A stretch of 61,480 nt of DNA from Welwitschia mirabilis (Eukaryota; Gnetophyta; Gnetopsida; Welwitschiales): contig JBOZIK010000001.1 of the NCBI GenBank assembly GCA_051453625.1, forward strand, positions 132,154,877-132,216,356. The letters run 5' to 3'. Both the position numbers and the translations under genes were made by a program. The notes under the pieces were generated by a model, which saw only the letters and a program-made list of their open reading frames with translations, was not told the DNA's origin and searched no databases. Below are positions 34,009 to 46,389 of the stretch, piece after piece. Position 1 is the stretch's first letter. Every line of letters begins with the position of its first letter.

Positions 34009-35239
34009 TATTGCAATGCCAATTTGTAGGATTTTGATGGGGTATTTTGAGTATTTTTACATATAAGTTTAGATTAATTCTAATGATTATGGAGAATCGA
34101 TGGAATGATCACTAAAACATGAAATTCTTGATATATTTGGAGGCATTTTAGGCATATTATGATACTTCATGTTTTAAAGGAAAGATCAATAATGTAGAAG
34201 AGATGAAAATATGAAAAGGCTTATCATTTCCTTTGTCATATCCATGATAATTGGGATAATAGTACTACTGATATGGACTAAAGCTATGGGGTTGACTAAG
34301 GGACTTGAAGATGACGACCTACCTCTTATTACAAAGTATCATCTCTAATGTCATCCTCATGACAGATAGGACGATAACTATTTTATATGAACAAAAGTGA
34401 ATTATCTTTATAATAGGGTTAAGTCACCCATGTGGATTGCTAGGGCTTTTTTTACAAATTCTAGGGTTTTGTTTTTAGAACTTTAATGTAAAGCTATAAA
34501 TATTCCCTTTGCCTTCACTTCCATTTCCATCTTTTTGTACTGGATATTCTTGTGGCAAAAGATTGAAGGATAAGAGATTTATCCATTAGCTATAGAGAGA
34601 AGATTTCCTTGGTATTAGGCTGAGTATCCTTTATTAAGGTTATACTACTTTGTTGTAAGTGGATATTAATTAATGATTAATATAAGAAATCTTTTTACTT
34701 ATTTTTGTAAACCTCCTTTATAATTTAAGTTAATTATGATTAAGTGATAATTTCATAGTTTATTTAGATTATAAGGACAATCTTTGTTAAGGTTAACATT
34801 ATTATTTTAGATCTTACATTGCATTTCATTTTATTTCATTTCCATATTTGTATTTATTCACATTCTATTTGGTATATCTTATAGCTTATATTGGTTAGGA
34901 ATAAGTGATAACTCTTCCTATTTGATCTAAGTTATAAGGGCTGATTCTTATGATAGAAGGACTAGAATTTAAATAAACTTATTACACTTGCATTTCATCA
35001 ATTTGCATTTCATCATTGTTCATCTTGCATTACATTTGCATTATTCTTTATTTTTATTTACTAAAGAAAAAAACACAAAATACTTTATGAAATCAATTTC
35101 TAACTTCTATCCTAGTTCCTTCAATGGATTATGACATTTATATTAACTCCTATCTATAATAGTGTGTTTTTTTACCAAGCATTATGATTTATAGGGTTTA
35201 CTCAAGGACTTAAAGATTGCACACATTTACACAAAAACA
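34009..35239 (+). repeat. Element B 5' LTR
   Basis: 1231 bp. It starts TATTGCAATGCCAATTTG (TG to TA) and ends 'acaaaaaca'. It matches the 3' LTR throughout (cttgatatatttg(g/a)aggcat, ctatagagagaagatttccttggtatta, ttcaatggattatgacatt, ggacttaaagattgcaca). Hairpin motifs lie at 34222-34260 and 34338-34379. Confidence 0.94.
34494..34506 (+). promoter_or_regulatory. TATA box in element B 5' LTR
   Basis: CTATAAATATTCC. The 3' LTR has CTATAAATACCCC at 43933-43945. In both, about 50 bp downstream, the text continues 'cttcact.c(c/t)attttcat.tttttgta'. Likely LTR promoter core. Confidence 0.7.
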
Positions 35240-35262
35240 TTTTTGCACTATTGCCAAGAAAT
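35240..35262 (+). promoter_or_regulatory. Element B primer binding site
   Basis: 'tttttgcactattgccaag' directly after the LTR, a decayed TTTGGCGCCGTTGCCGGG. C has the better kept 'accattatcggggaagg' at the same position. Confidence 0.7.
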
Positions 35263-35985
35263 ACCACAAGAAGCTAGAGGATTTTCACTATCAAGATAAG
35301 TGTCTTGGAGTTTGATTTAGGTTATTTATTTGAAATAGTACTATATCTTTATTATAGTTTAGTAGTTTTATTTTGGTAATTTTTTCCATATCTTTAATAA
35401 GTCCTATCATTCCCTTAATCATTTACATGACACTAAGAATAATAGTCATAGATTTTTGAATTTATTTTCTTTCTACAAACTTTTTTTTTGGTAGTAATAA
35501 TAAAAAATACTATTATCCTCATTTTCATCCCCATGATAAGGTGGACAATAGCTTGATTTTCTAATTACAATAATTTTCTCTAATTTTATCAATACTCTAT
35601 TTTTATGATCATCATTTCTTATGTTTTCTTCATAACTAGGTGGATGATTATTAATTGTTTTTTATTTTAATTTTTATTTTCTATCTAAACTATGCAATGA
35701 CATGGGAATTCTGGTAGAAAGATAAAATATCACAAAGAGTAAAACTTGATTTAGGAAAATTTTAGAAAAGGATTATTCAACTTCTAGCAAAACTAGGCAT
35801 GCACCTCCTGGGTACATAAATTCTAAGAATTAAAAAAGGATTTTTTTTATCTTATTATTTTAGAGATAAATTTTTAAAATAAAGTTATAAAAATAATAGC
35901 ATAGAAGTAGATTGTATCATTTCTTTTACATATATGTTAAAATCATCATAAAAATAAAATAAAGTTACATCATCTGGTATATCAA
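35263..35985 (+). other. Element B leader
   Basis: No coding content. A hairpin-type block at 35510-35553 (ctattatcctcattttcatccccatgataaggtggacaat, split here for length) is shared with the fragment at 142-184 and with C at 56305-56340. The segment to 35700 parallels the first 330 bases of the window. Confidence 0.6.
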
Positions 35986-37200
35986 TCCTGATAGGAACTT
36001 TGACTTTGAATGCAAATTCTATGCTTATAGATTTAATTATTAATAGAAAATTTAAAATCCAAAATCATTTCGATTTACCTTTTTCTTATCTAATATTTTC
36101 ATAAAAATATAGAGAGGACTTTTTTCAACATCTAATTGATATTGAACAACTTGTTCTTACCTCAAGGGTGGGAAGAAATGTATTAGTGATTGTACTTACA
36201 TGATTATCTTTCTTGTTAAACTTAGAGAAAAAGAAATAATTTAGCTTATAACCATTCTATATAAGAGTTTTAAATCATGAAGTCAAGTATGAGAAGTTTT
36301 TATTAAAAGATTTTTAAGTGAAATTACCATTAGAAAAAGTAGGAATAAAGTTACCAACTTCTAACAACAACCTCAAGAGAACTATACCGTAACATATAAT
36401 CATTTCATCATTGCCATCTATTACAATCTTATTGATGAATTTTATAAAGAGGAATTGATAGATTATTTATATAGTGGATTAACTAGTCAAACTAAATAAC
36501 CTTTGTACTTTTCTTATGATGGTGGCTTAATGAAATTGACTTTAGATGGTGCATGAAATTTGTTGGAAAATCTATTAGAGATAAGTCAAACTTGATAAAA
36601 ATCCATTTCTAAGAAAAATTAAATTCTAGACTAAATCATAAAAGATTTAAAGGAAGTAAAACATGATAAGGAAGAATATAAAGTTAATTTAATTAACATG
36701 ATTAAGGATTTCACTACCACTTTGGAGAAGTACACTTAAATAATAGTTGATGCAAAGGTAGTAAAATAAAAAAACACAACTTTAAAATGTGATATATGTG
36801 AAGAAAATTATCATTTAACTAAAGATTACCCTTTGTTACCAACTTGTAAAGAGAGGATGCCTGAATAAGTGTATATTTAATTAAATAATACCTAGCTTTA
36901 AAATTTAATCACAATTTTAACAAAAATTAGGTAGACAATTACATTGAAAACCTTTTGAGAATAGATTTAGAAATTCAAACTTCCAATTAAAAAACCCCAA
37001 TCTTTAACCAAATAAAAATGATCCACTTAGAGAGTCAATATAAGAATTGAAAAATATGCAAGAAAAGACCAAAAATAATATTAAAAACTTAGTAAATATG
37101 CTTTAACAAAAAATGTTAGTCAATTAAAAACCATAAGGATCTCTTACATCTTAACCTTTATCTAACTCAAATAAAATCAAGAGAGATTTAAAGCTAGTAA
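35986..37200 (+). pseudogene. Element B gag pseudogene
   Basis: Broken frames give the capsid core (TYMIIFLVKLREKE; FIKRFLSEITIRKSRNK; YNHFIIAIYYNLIDEF; YKEELIDYLYSGL) and, near 36780-36840, a knuckle CDICEENYHLTKDY. The pattern is CX2CX4HX4C with the last Cys changed to Tyr (TGC to TAC). C keeps the intact finger CDLCKDNYHVTKEC. Asn-rich text and a KNMQEKTKNN-like coil follow, as in element A. Confidence 0.85.
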
Positions 37201-38460
37201 AGAGACGTGGAAATGATATAACACTTCCTATCTATGAGGCTTTAACTTTCAAAAATAATGAAAAGAATAAGGAGAAAGATGATTTAGAAATTTTGAACAC
37301 ATATAACTTCTCTTCAACATTAAATTCGAAGCCCACCACTAAAAACTCATCACAAGAAAACAAAGGGGAAAAGACCATCTACTTCTTGGCTTGATATGTT
37401 AAACATGAATCATACCTATTATGAGCACTTAAAGGCCTTAATGCAAGAGGTATACATTAACTTATTTTTTTGAAAACTCTTGCAATAAAATCCTAAATAT
37501 TCTAAGTTGTGGAAAGATCTAGTTAGAAGAAAACAAAAACATACCATTCCTAGTAAAGTTTTCCTTACTAAAAATATTTCCAACTTAGTCATGGAAAAGT
37601 GTTCTAAATTCAAGGACCTTAAGGTAGTAATGGGGATTTTTAATTTGAACGGTAACAAAAAAATTCAAAAATCTTTGATTGATATATGAGCCAATGTAAA
37701 TATCATGCTTTTTTACATATGTAAAAGACTCAGGTTGGAAAACAGAGTGGAACATACATAAATCATCTTAGAATTGGATAATAATTTAATTAAAAAACCC
37801 TTAGGAATTATTAAGGACTTATTTATCTAAATAGAAAAATATTTATACCCCATAGATGTGGTTATTATTGAAGTTGAAAATGACGGAGGTTATCAACTAC
37901 TCTTAGGAAGATCCTTTTGTGTAATTGCTTACTGTATCATTGATACATGAATTGAAATAATGGAATATTACATAGGGAATAAGAAGTTTATCATTAGAGG
38001 TTTTAATGCTACTAAAAGAAAAATAGGAGATGAGTATAACTTAGAAGATGAACTTAAAATAATCTTAATTTTATAGCATCGCCTAATTGAGGAGAGATTT
38101 ATAATGCTACATGAATTAACTTTATATGATAACCCATCTAAAAGAAATTGTCTTGAGCATGAGGATGAGGAATTTTTAAATTGGGAGGAAATCCAACATG
38201 TTTACTCAATGGACAATCTTTTTGAAGGATGTTATCCCTTGCTATCATCTAAACAATAGTTTGACATGATAGTCAATAATAGTAATTTAGTAATAGAACT
38301 TAAAAATTCCAACTTGGAACTGAAAGAGTTGCATGAAGATCTAAAATACATTTTTCTATCTAACAATATAAAGAAATATTTAATACTAAGTAACCTTGTG
38401 ACTCCTTAATAGGAATCCAAATTGGTCTTACTTTTGACTTCTAAGGAAAATTCTTTTACT
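37201..38460 (+). pseudogene. Element B protease and linker pseudogene
   Basis: KCSKFKDLKVVMGIFNLNG leads into KKIQKSLIDI*ANVNIMLFY, the retropepsin active-site region with a TGA in place of Gly (GGA). Downstream YPIDVVIIEVENDGGYQLLL, GRSFCVIAYCIIDT and YIGNKKFIIRGF match C at 58609-58770. A Glu/Leu-rich linker runs to the RT start. No catalytic enzyme could be made from this copy. Confidence 0.85.
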
Positions 38461-39170
38461 TGAATCCACAAAGACTTAGCTATCATTCCTCTTTTTATAG
38501 TTTAACACAAAATATACCTTGAAGACAATGCTAAATTAGTTAGAAAACCATAATGTAGGTTTAACCTATCCCTTAAGCAAGTAGTCAAAGATGAAATTCT
38601 CAAACTTATGGATGCTGGGATCATTTATGCTATATCTGATAGTGAGTGGATTAACTCCTTGACAGTAGATCTTAAAAAAGATGGGAAATGGAGAATGTGC
38701 ATTGATTTTAGAAAACTTAATGAGGTCACTAGAAAGAATCATTGCCATTTACCCTTTCTGGATCAAGTGCTTGATAGAATCTAAAGACATGCCTGCTATT
38801 GTTTTTTTGATGGGTATAGTGGCTACAATCAGTTTGCATAGTAAGTAAAGACTAAGTAAAAACAACTTTTACCTCTTTCTTTAGAACTTTTACCTTTGGA
38901 AGAATACTTTTTGGATTTTTCAATACTCCTAGAACTTTCCAACAAGCAATGATGGGTATCTTTTCTAACATGATATAGAAATCTATTAAAATCTTCATGG
39001 ATGACTACTCTATCTTTGGTAAAACTTTTAAAAAAATCATAGAAAGGTTAGAAAAAGTCTTGGATTAATGTATAGAGAGTGACCTACACTTGAGTTAGGA
39101 AAAGAATCTCATCCTTATCAAGAATGAAATTGTTTTAGGTCACACATTTTTAATGAGGAGATTAATATGT
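38461..39170 (+). pseudogene. Element B reverse transcriptase pseudogene
   Basis: Order of motifs: HKIYLEDNAKLVRKP; VVKDEILKLMDAGIIYAISD; SEWINSLTVDLKKDGKWRMC; IDFRKLNEVTRKNHCHLPF; then DGYSGYNQFA; in a shifted frame FGFFNTPRTFQQAMMGIFS-like text; KIFMDDYSIFGKTF at 38988-39029. The FMDD catalytic box is intact. The canonical counterpart is plant Athila/Tat RT. Several frameshifts and stops (Q and W codons) break it. Confidence 0.92.
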
Positions 39171-39960
39171 ATCCTACAAAAGTTGATATCATTAATAACC
39201 TTAATCCTCTAACTAATATCAAACAAGTTAGATCATTCCTTAGTCATGCTCATTTCTATCATCATTTTATTCAATATTATGCTAAGATTTATAAGCCCAT
39301 TCACTCAGTACTGAGAAAAGACACTAAATTTGATTGGGATAATTCATGTCAACTAGCTTTTGAAATACTTAAGGATAAAATTTATTATGAACCTATTATC
39401 ACGGATCTTGATTGGACTAAATATTTTGAAATCACATGTGATGTAAGTAACATTACTGTGGGTGGGGTTTTGGCTAAAAATGTGGCAATGAGCTTAAAGT
39501 CATATCTTATCTTAGTAAAACTTTATCTAAGGACCAATCCAACTACACTACTATTGAAAGGGAAATGCTTACCATCATTATATTTTTTGATCATTTTAGA
39601 TACCATATTCTTGGGCTTTATACCAATGTTTACATAGATCACATAGCGATATACTATCTTATGACTAAGAAAAATTCTAGTGCTAGACTTATTAGGTGGA
39701 TCCCTGTCATGAAAGAAGTTAATCTTACCATTATTAACAAGGCTAGAAAACATAATAGCATTGTAGATAACTTATCTAAACTCTCTCATTCTCATGATAA
39801 ACTTCCCATAAATGACTTCTTCTTGGATAAACAACTATTTATCATTAAACAACTTTATGCCATCTCTTCTACTTATCTTACTCCTTGGTATGCTCACATT
39901 GTGAACTACCTTGCTACCATGAAAACACCTTAGCATTGGAATCATAACCAACAAAAATTG
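39167..39960 (+). pseudogene. Element B RT-connection and RNase H pseudogene
   Basis: 39167-39637 is open for 156 codons: KVDIINNLNPLTNIKQVRSF, then DTKFDWDNSCQLAFEILKDK and FEITCDVSNITVGGVLAKN. It shifts frame at about 39565 into YHILGLYTNVYIDHIAIYYL, KKNSSARLIRWIPVMKEVNL and SIVDNLSKLSHSHD, ending PWYAHIVNYLATMKTP at 39885-39931. These are the tether, RNase H core and the lead-in to integrase. The two longest open stretches of the window's pol relics are here. Confidence 0.93.
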
Positions 39961-41100
39961 TTTTTCCATAGGATTAATGACTATGAGTGGAATTAACCCC
40001 ATCTTTACTAAAGGTGAAAAGACCAATCATGCATAAATGTATGCCTGAATGTGAAAAATTGGATATCCTTAACCTTTATCATAGTGGGGCATGTAGGGAA
40101 TACTTTAGTGGCAAAAACACTATAATGAAAATTATTTACTTTGGTTTCTATTAGCCTATCCTTTTTATAGACTCCTTTGACTTTACTAAAAGGTGTGATT
40201 CTTGCCAATGTTAAGGTTTCCTAACTCTTTTTCAAGATATACCCCTTAAACCTATGTTTGAATGTGAACCTTTTGATTATTAGAAGATTAAATTTATAGG
40301 CCCTATTAGACCACCTTCTCATGATAAAAACTACGTCTTAATAGCCCTTGATTATGTTACCAAGTGGGTTTGAATCTTTTTTCAATATCAAGGATGATGC
40401 CTGAACTATTTGAAATTTTATCTAAACTCATATATTTGAACATTTTTGTTTTCCTAGAATTATCATTAGTGATCAAAAAACTCATTTTATCAATTACTAT
40501 TTTCAGAAACTTATTTTTGAACATAGAATCACATGTGATTATCGTCCACAAACTAATGGCAAAGCTAAAAATGTAAATAGGGATACTAAAAATATGCTTC
40601 AAAAATTAGTCTCTATTCATAAGAAAACTTGGGATTCTAAACTTAATAATGTTCTTTGGACTTACCATGCCACTTGACAAAACTCTCTAGGCTTTTCACC
40701 TTATGAACTTATGCATAGAAAGGTTTATTTCTTGCCAGTTGATGTTTTCTATAACTTTATCTATTAAATTAACCTTGTAAAATTGAATGAAAATATTAAG
40801 ACTCAATTAGTACAACTTGACCATTTAGATGAAAAATGTACCCATGCTGTAGATTGTCAACTTATTTATAAAGTTCAAGTCAAGTTTAAATATGATAAAA
40901 AAATTATCCATAAGCACTTTAAAATTGGTCAATTACTTCTTTTATAAAATACCCAATACACCTTTTACAAAACAAATTAACTTCTAAATGATTAGGTCCT
41001 TATCTTATAGAAAAATTACATTTTAAGGCTCAGTTGAAATCTATGAACTAAACACTAGTGAAATTTAAAAAGTTAATGAATAAAGATTGAAAATTTATGA
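39961..41100 (+). pseudogene. Element B integrase pseudogene
   Basis: Zinc-binding HHCC lead-in near 40030-40210 (HRCMPECEKLD-like, YHSGACREYF, FYWPILF, KRCDSCQ), core domain with FPRIIISDQKTHFINYYF near 40450-40510, DYRPQTNGKAKNVNRDTKNM near 40530-40595, LGFSPYELMHRK near 40690, and the C-terminal domain with SVEIYELNTSEI*KVNE*RL near 41030-41090. The HPQTNG motif is RPQTNG. Frame breaks occur in the middle. Confidence 0.92.
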
Positions 41101-41524
41101 ATCATCTACTAATTAAACCTTGAACTTGATAGAAGAACTTATATTAAAAGATTCTCTTCATAAGGAGTAATTTCCTCCTATCATCATCTAAATTCTTTCT
41201 TAGTCGATTCCTTAGGTAGAAATCATGCTATCACTTGAACATCTTTAACTTAACTTAAGTATTATTTTATGAAGTTATCATGATTAGTAATATTTTACTT
41301 AAGCATTTCAAATTGATAATATTGGATTCATCTAATTTTAAGACATTCATATGTCTATTAATGTCATCTAGAAGGAATACGCCTTAGTTCTTTTGTTCTT
41401 TTTCAATGGTATGAGTCTATAATTGTTTGCATATGTTCTTATTTATTTCTCATCTCATTACTTCACTCTTATCCTTATAAGTACTTAGTTATGTGGGATT
41501 TTTTTCACTTAAAAAAAAAAATAA

Positions 41525-41580
41525 AAGAAGAAGAAGAAGAAGAAGAAGAAGAAGAAGAAGAAGAAGAAGAAGAAGAAGAA
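41525..41580 (+). repeat. (GAA)n microsatellite
   Basis: About eighteen uninterrupted GAA/AAG units directly before the 390-N gap. The encoded poly-Glu is accidental. Confidence 0.95.
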
Positions 41581-41598
41581 TATATATTAATAAATAAT

Positions 41599-41988
41599 NN
41601 NNNNNNNNNNNNNNNNNNNNNNNNNNNNNNNNNNNNNNNNNNNNNNNNNNNNNNNNNNNNNNNNNNNNNNNNNNNNNNNNNNNNNNNNNNNNNNNNNNNN
41701 NNNNNNNNNNNNNNNNNNNNNNNNNNNNNNNNNNNNNNNNNNNNNNNNNNNNNNNNNNNNNNNNNNNNNNNNNNNNNNNNNNNNNNNNNNNNNNNNNNNN
41801 NNNNNNNNNNNNNNNNNNNNNNNNNNNNNNNNNNNNNNNNNNNNNNNNNNNNNNNNNNNNNNNNNNNNNNNNNNNNNNNNNNNNNNNNNNNNNNNNNNNN
41901 NNNNNNNNNNNNNNNNNNNNNNNNNNNNNNNNNNNNNNNNNNNNNNNNNNNNNNNNNNNNNNNNNNNNNNNNNNNNNNNNNNNNNNNN
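41599..41988. other. Assembly gap of 390 N
   Basis: Unknown bases in element B's region downstream of pol, next to the GAA microsatellite. The counterpart of the short post-pol ORF seen in A and D would fall at or near this gap. Confidence 0.95.
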
Positions 41989-42000
41989 TTTACATACTAT

Positions 42001-42110
42001 TATGCATCTTTTATCAAGTGATTTTATGATTTTTACCAAGGGAATTTATTAGGTTAGAATTTAGGATAGGCAAATAATCTTCTTCATGTTCCTAGTTATC
42101 CATTCTTACC
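42001..42110 (+). other. Conserved non-coding block downstream of pol
   Basis: Shared with D (20420-20526, minus) and more weakly A (22845-22920). Conserved pieces: 'tatcaagtgattttatgat', 'taggttagaatttaggata', 'aatcttcttcatgttcctag' and 'ttatccatt'. No frame is conserved, so a cis-acting role (packaging, splicing, RNA stability) is possible. Confidence 0.6.
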
Positions 42111-43403
42111 TTTGTTTTTTTGTCTTTAGCTATTTTGTTGGGTTTTTTTTTCACATTTATTTTCATACTTTTTCACCATAATATTTTAGATCTAATCATT
42201 TAGTAGTTTCTTATTGATATTTCTCATAGCTTATATCCATAGGAGTTGTTTTTCTTTTAGCACTTTTTGATAAGTAAGAATGATACTTTCTCTTTTAGGT
42301 TTGGGTTTTCTACTTTTAAATGCTTACTGAGTTCGAGCACATTTGAGGAGTTCTTCTGAAGCATTCCTTTTTTCTACTTAGTGCATTATTATGGTCTTAT
42401 TATTTTCTCCTTGAATCCTTTCTACATTTATCTTTTTTTACCATGATCATTATTTTTGAGGATGATTTTTTACTTTTAACCATCTTCCTTACTTTTTAAT
42501 GACTTTTAAATGCTTGACTGTTGCTACCTTGCTTATCGGACTTTTCTTGGACTTTACTATTTTCCAAAAAAAAAAAAATTATTTGATGAGTATCATCCAT
42601 GTATATCATTTAGATGACAAAGAGGATGACAATAATTTTTTTAGGACTTCTTGGTTTACCTATGTATTGGGGGAAGGGGGAAGACATATTTTTGAGAAAC
42701 TTCTGATATATTGAGAAAAATTTTTAATTTTAAGAATAATTTTTGAGCTTTCACAATACATGCTTGTGATGAGATTTTTTGGATATTATTTCATATTACT
42801 TGTATAATTTTTTATCATGAACATTATCCCGTAAGATCACAATTGCATAACTATAGAGTTTTTCTATAAGTATGATTTAGAACATTTAGAAGATTATGGA
42901 TAAGGGAAGTAATGTTATGATTATTCTTTGTATTTTACCCCTTATAGATTATTCTTTTAAACTTTCTATTTCATCATACACATCATTTTTAGTTATTACT
43001 GCTTTGATTATGCATACATATTGTTATTTTTTAGATTATCATTATTACACCTTATGATGTGTGTTATGAATAACATTCAATCATTATCTTGTAATGTGTT
43101 AAACGTTTTAAGTAGAGGCTAATGAATCTCTTAGTACTTCATTTTTTTGATAACCATGTTATAGACATTTAAATTTCAGTTTGATTTTACAGGTGCTGTC
43201 ATCCCTATTATAATCCAAACGACAGGTAGAATGACATATCTATTATGCATCCTAAAGAGGTCTTATATCAGTTAATTGGTTTTTAATGTTTATTCCTGCA
43301 TGGTAAATATTATTGAGATTAATTTATATTTTCCTCAGTTACTGGTTAACTTGGTCAAATTGGTTTGTAATATTATTGATAACTTACTTTGTTGGGGATT
43401 GAG

Positions 43404-43422
43404 AAGGCTAAGTAGCAAGATA
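43404..43422 (+). promoter_or_regulatory. Element B polypurine tract
   Basis: 'gaaggctaagtagcaagata' precedes TGTTATGATG. It is decayed relative to D's GGCTAAGTAGGGGATA. Confidence 0.7.
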
Positions 43423-44682
43423 TGTTATGATGCTAATTTGTAAGATTTTAATAAAGTATTTGGAGTATTTTTGTGAGATATTTATATAGGTTTAGATGTA
43501 ATTCTAATAATTATGAAGAATTAATGGGAAGATCACTGAAACATGTAATTCTTGATATATTTGAAGGCATCTTAAGCATATTCTAATACTTCATGTTTTA
43601 AAGAAAAGATTAATAATGTAGAAGATTAATTTCTCTTAAGATGAAAAGGTAAAGAGTCTTATCGTTTCCTCTATCATTCTCATGATACTTAGGACAATAG
43701 TATTACTAATTATGAACTGAAGCTATGGAGTTTACTATGGGTCTTGAAGCTAATAACTTAACTCTTATTATGAAGTATCATCCCCAGTGTCATCCCCTTG
43801 ATAGATAGCATGACAACTATTTTATATGAATGGAAGTAAATTATCTTTATAGTGGGATCAAGTAGCCTATGTGGGTTACTAAGGATTCTTCTTTAACTTC
43901 TAGGATTTTGCTTTTAGAACTTCAATATAAAACTATAAATACCCCCCTTTCCTTCACTTTTATTTTCATATTTTTGTATCAGATATTTTTGTGATGCAAT
44001 ATTGAAGGATAAGAGATCCATACATTAGCTATAGAGAGAAGATTTCCTTGGTATTAGGCTTAGTATCCTCCATTAAGATGCTGCTACTTTGTTATAAGTA
44101 AATGTTAATTTATGATTAATACAATAACTCTTTTCACTTCTATTGTGTGAACCTCCCTTATGGTTTAAGTTGATTGTGATCGAGTGACAATTTGATAGTT
44201 TATTTAGATCATAACAACAATCTTTGTTAAGGTTAACATTGTTAGTTTAGATCTTGCATTGTATTTCATTTCATTCCATTTTTATATTTTCATTTATTCA
44301 CAATCTATTTGGTATATCATAGAGGTTATGTTAATTAGGAATATGTGATAACTCTTTCTATTTGATCTAAGTTATAAGGGTTGATTCTTGTGATAGAAGG
44401 ATTGGAATTCGAATAAAATCATTACACTCACATTTCATTCATTTGCATGTCATAATCATTCATCTTTGATTACATTTGCATTATTCTTTATTTGAATTTA
44501 CTAAAGAAAAAGGACTAAAAATACTTTGTAAAATTAATTCTCTAACTTCTAGCCTAGTGCCTTCAATGGATTATGACATTCATGTTAATTCCCATATATA
44601 CTAGTATGTGTTTTTCTGCCAACATTATGATCTACAAGTTTTGCCTAAGGACTTAAAGATTGCACAAATTCATTATGCAACA
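43423..44682 (+). repeat. Element B 3' LTR
   Basis: 1260 bp, TG...CA ends intact, followed by the TTATC duplication at 44683-44687. TATA box at 43933-43945. Hairpin motifs at 43659-43705 and 43767-43813. Confidence 0.94.
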
Positions 44683-46367
44683 TTATCCATTTCATTAATG
44701 TTATTTATTTAGTCATCATTTGTTATGTAGCTCTCTAATTTGTAGTTTTTTAAAATGGTTTCCTACTTTCTACTAATAATTCATTACCAGATGTGTCTAA
44801 TCCTACACCAAAGTATAACTTACTTGCATATAATTTTTTTCTTTTTAAGGAACTATTAAATTTAAGGTTTTCATATCTTTTCTCATAAGTTTTGTTATGG
44901 GTTTTTTCATGGATTTCTTTCTCATTCCTAAAGGATATAGCTTGGGTGTTATCATTTTTTTTATCACTAATTCTTTTAAAGTTTTTAAAACTAGTAGGTC
45001 CATGGACTATAGGAAATTTTTCATCTTTTTATTATTAACTAAGAACCCTAAGTATTTAATCATTCATTTAGCCTATTTATTGAAAAATTTTATTAATATT
45101 TTCCTTAGTTTTATTAGTCACTTATTTTAAAGAACATGAACGAGATTGAGACATGTTGAAAGACATTTAGGTAACATCTTTTAAGAATATTTAAAAGGTT
45201 TCTTTAAAGAAACATGAAGAGGTTTGTTGAGTATAGAAAGATAAGGGCTATTGATCAAATGATAAAGGACATGAAAGGGAAGATGAATAATAAGGGTTGT
45301 AAGATAGTAGATATCATAGGATTAAACTCCTAATGCTTAATATAAGGATTTTCATATTCAAATTTGCAAAGGGATTAATCTATTTATAAATAGAAATGAA
45401 TATTCTCTCTAAAGGCCTATCTAGTATTACAAGGATTTATGGGTTATGGATGGTATGATTTGCATTGAGGGTAGTTCTCTAGATTTTGTTTAGAATGATT
45501 GAAATCTCCTACAGCATGTTTGGGTTGATTATGACTCTTAAAATTATAGGAATAGATAAGTTATGATTTAAAAGGTGTTTCAAATGTGTTAGGTGTCCAA
45601 TTCATTATTAAGTTTAAGAAAATAAGTTACAATTTTGATTAAATATTCACATTTTCATAACTTTTAAAGTTTTAGGAAAGTCCTAATGTTAGAAATATTT
45701 TAGGAGATTCATGAGAGGCTGTAGCCAAAATCTAAGCAAAAACCTCATGAAAAGCCTAGTGGCACCAGTAAGATGGACTACTAATTTTTTAGGAAATGGA
45801 TTGAAAAAGTACAATAAGTTCTTGATGTGCAAACTAATTCATGTTATAAGTCATAGAAAATAAATGGCAAAAAAATAAAAATAACTAAGTAGAAATAAAC
45901 TAATTATCATTAAAAAAACCCTCAAAAAATGGATCCAATACATTTTTTTTTTAAACTTTAAGATAAGAAATAAAGCTAGAACAGAACTATAAATTTATAA
46001 AAATTTATAGAAAATAACAGAAATACACATAAAAACTTAGAGTTGAATTTAGTTTTTTTTCCTTTTTCAATATTAATTTTAGTTGCAACATGAAAGCTGT
46101 TAGACCTATAACATAAAATATCAAATATGAAATATATTTTAAATTAGAATGAAAAACTCAAAACTTAAAAGGTGGACTAGTACCAGTTTTCCTAGAAAAG
46201 GACTAGTATCCATCACTGAAAGGAAATAAAAATACATAAATAAAGAGAAAAAGACTAGTTTAAGTATAACTAGAAATGAACTAGTTTACAACACTAGAAA
46301 AGTAAAAACTAACTAAAAAGTACAAGAAGAAAAATTACACACTCTTGAAAAGCTATTATGCCAATAT
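44683..46367 (-). other. Element F interior, high-coordinate part
   Basis: Plus strand A-rich, so T-rich in element F's sense, especially 45840-46370, which recalls the T-rich leader of element A after its primer site. A 77-codon frame at 44897-45130 shows no family features. No gag motif identified. Confidence 0.45.
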
Positions 46368-46389
46368 CTTCAACAATGATACCAAAATT
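46368..46389 (-). promoter_or_regulatory. Element F primer binding site
   Basis: On the minus strand 'aattttggtatcattgttga' follows the LTR end GAACA. It resembles TTTTGGCGCCATTGCCGG and so fixes the orientation of F. Confidence 0.6.

Larger units (their letters stand above)
41101..43403 (+). other. Element B region downstream of pol
   Basis: 2.3 kb without a recognised gene. It contains a GAA microsatellite, a 390-N gap, a conserved block at 42001-42110 shared with D and A, and hairpin motifs at 42588-42632 and 43196-43237. A 71-codon frame at 42499-42714 has no family features. In Athila elements an env-like frame can lie here. If one existed it is not readable. Confidence 0.6.
34009..44682 (+). 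mobile_element. Element B: full-length Athila/Tat-like Ty3/gypsy retrotransposon
   Basis: 10.67 kb with LTRs 34009-35239 and 43423-44682, primer site, leader, gag, protease, RT, RNase H, integrase, a 2.3-kb downstream region and polypurine tract. The TTATC target duplication is perfect (34004-34008, 44683-44687). RT-before-integrase order and the DAGIIY.ISDSEW, RKLNE.TRK and DGYSGYNQ motifs place it in the Athila/Tat (non-chromodomain) branch. Many stops; not autonomous now. Confidence 0.95.

Noticed and set aside
39523-40208. Minus-strand frames opposite the RNase H and integrase of B
   Set aside because: Shadows of the plus-strand pol reading; no family features on the minus strand.
42499-42714. 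71-codon frame as a possible env-like gene of element B
   Set aside because: No homologous frame in D or A at the matching place, and a hairpin motif overlaps it. Composition only.
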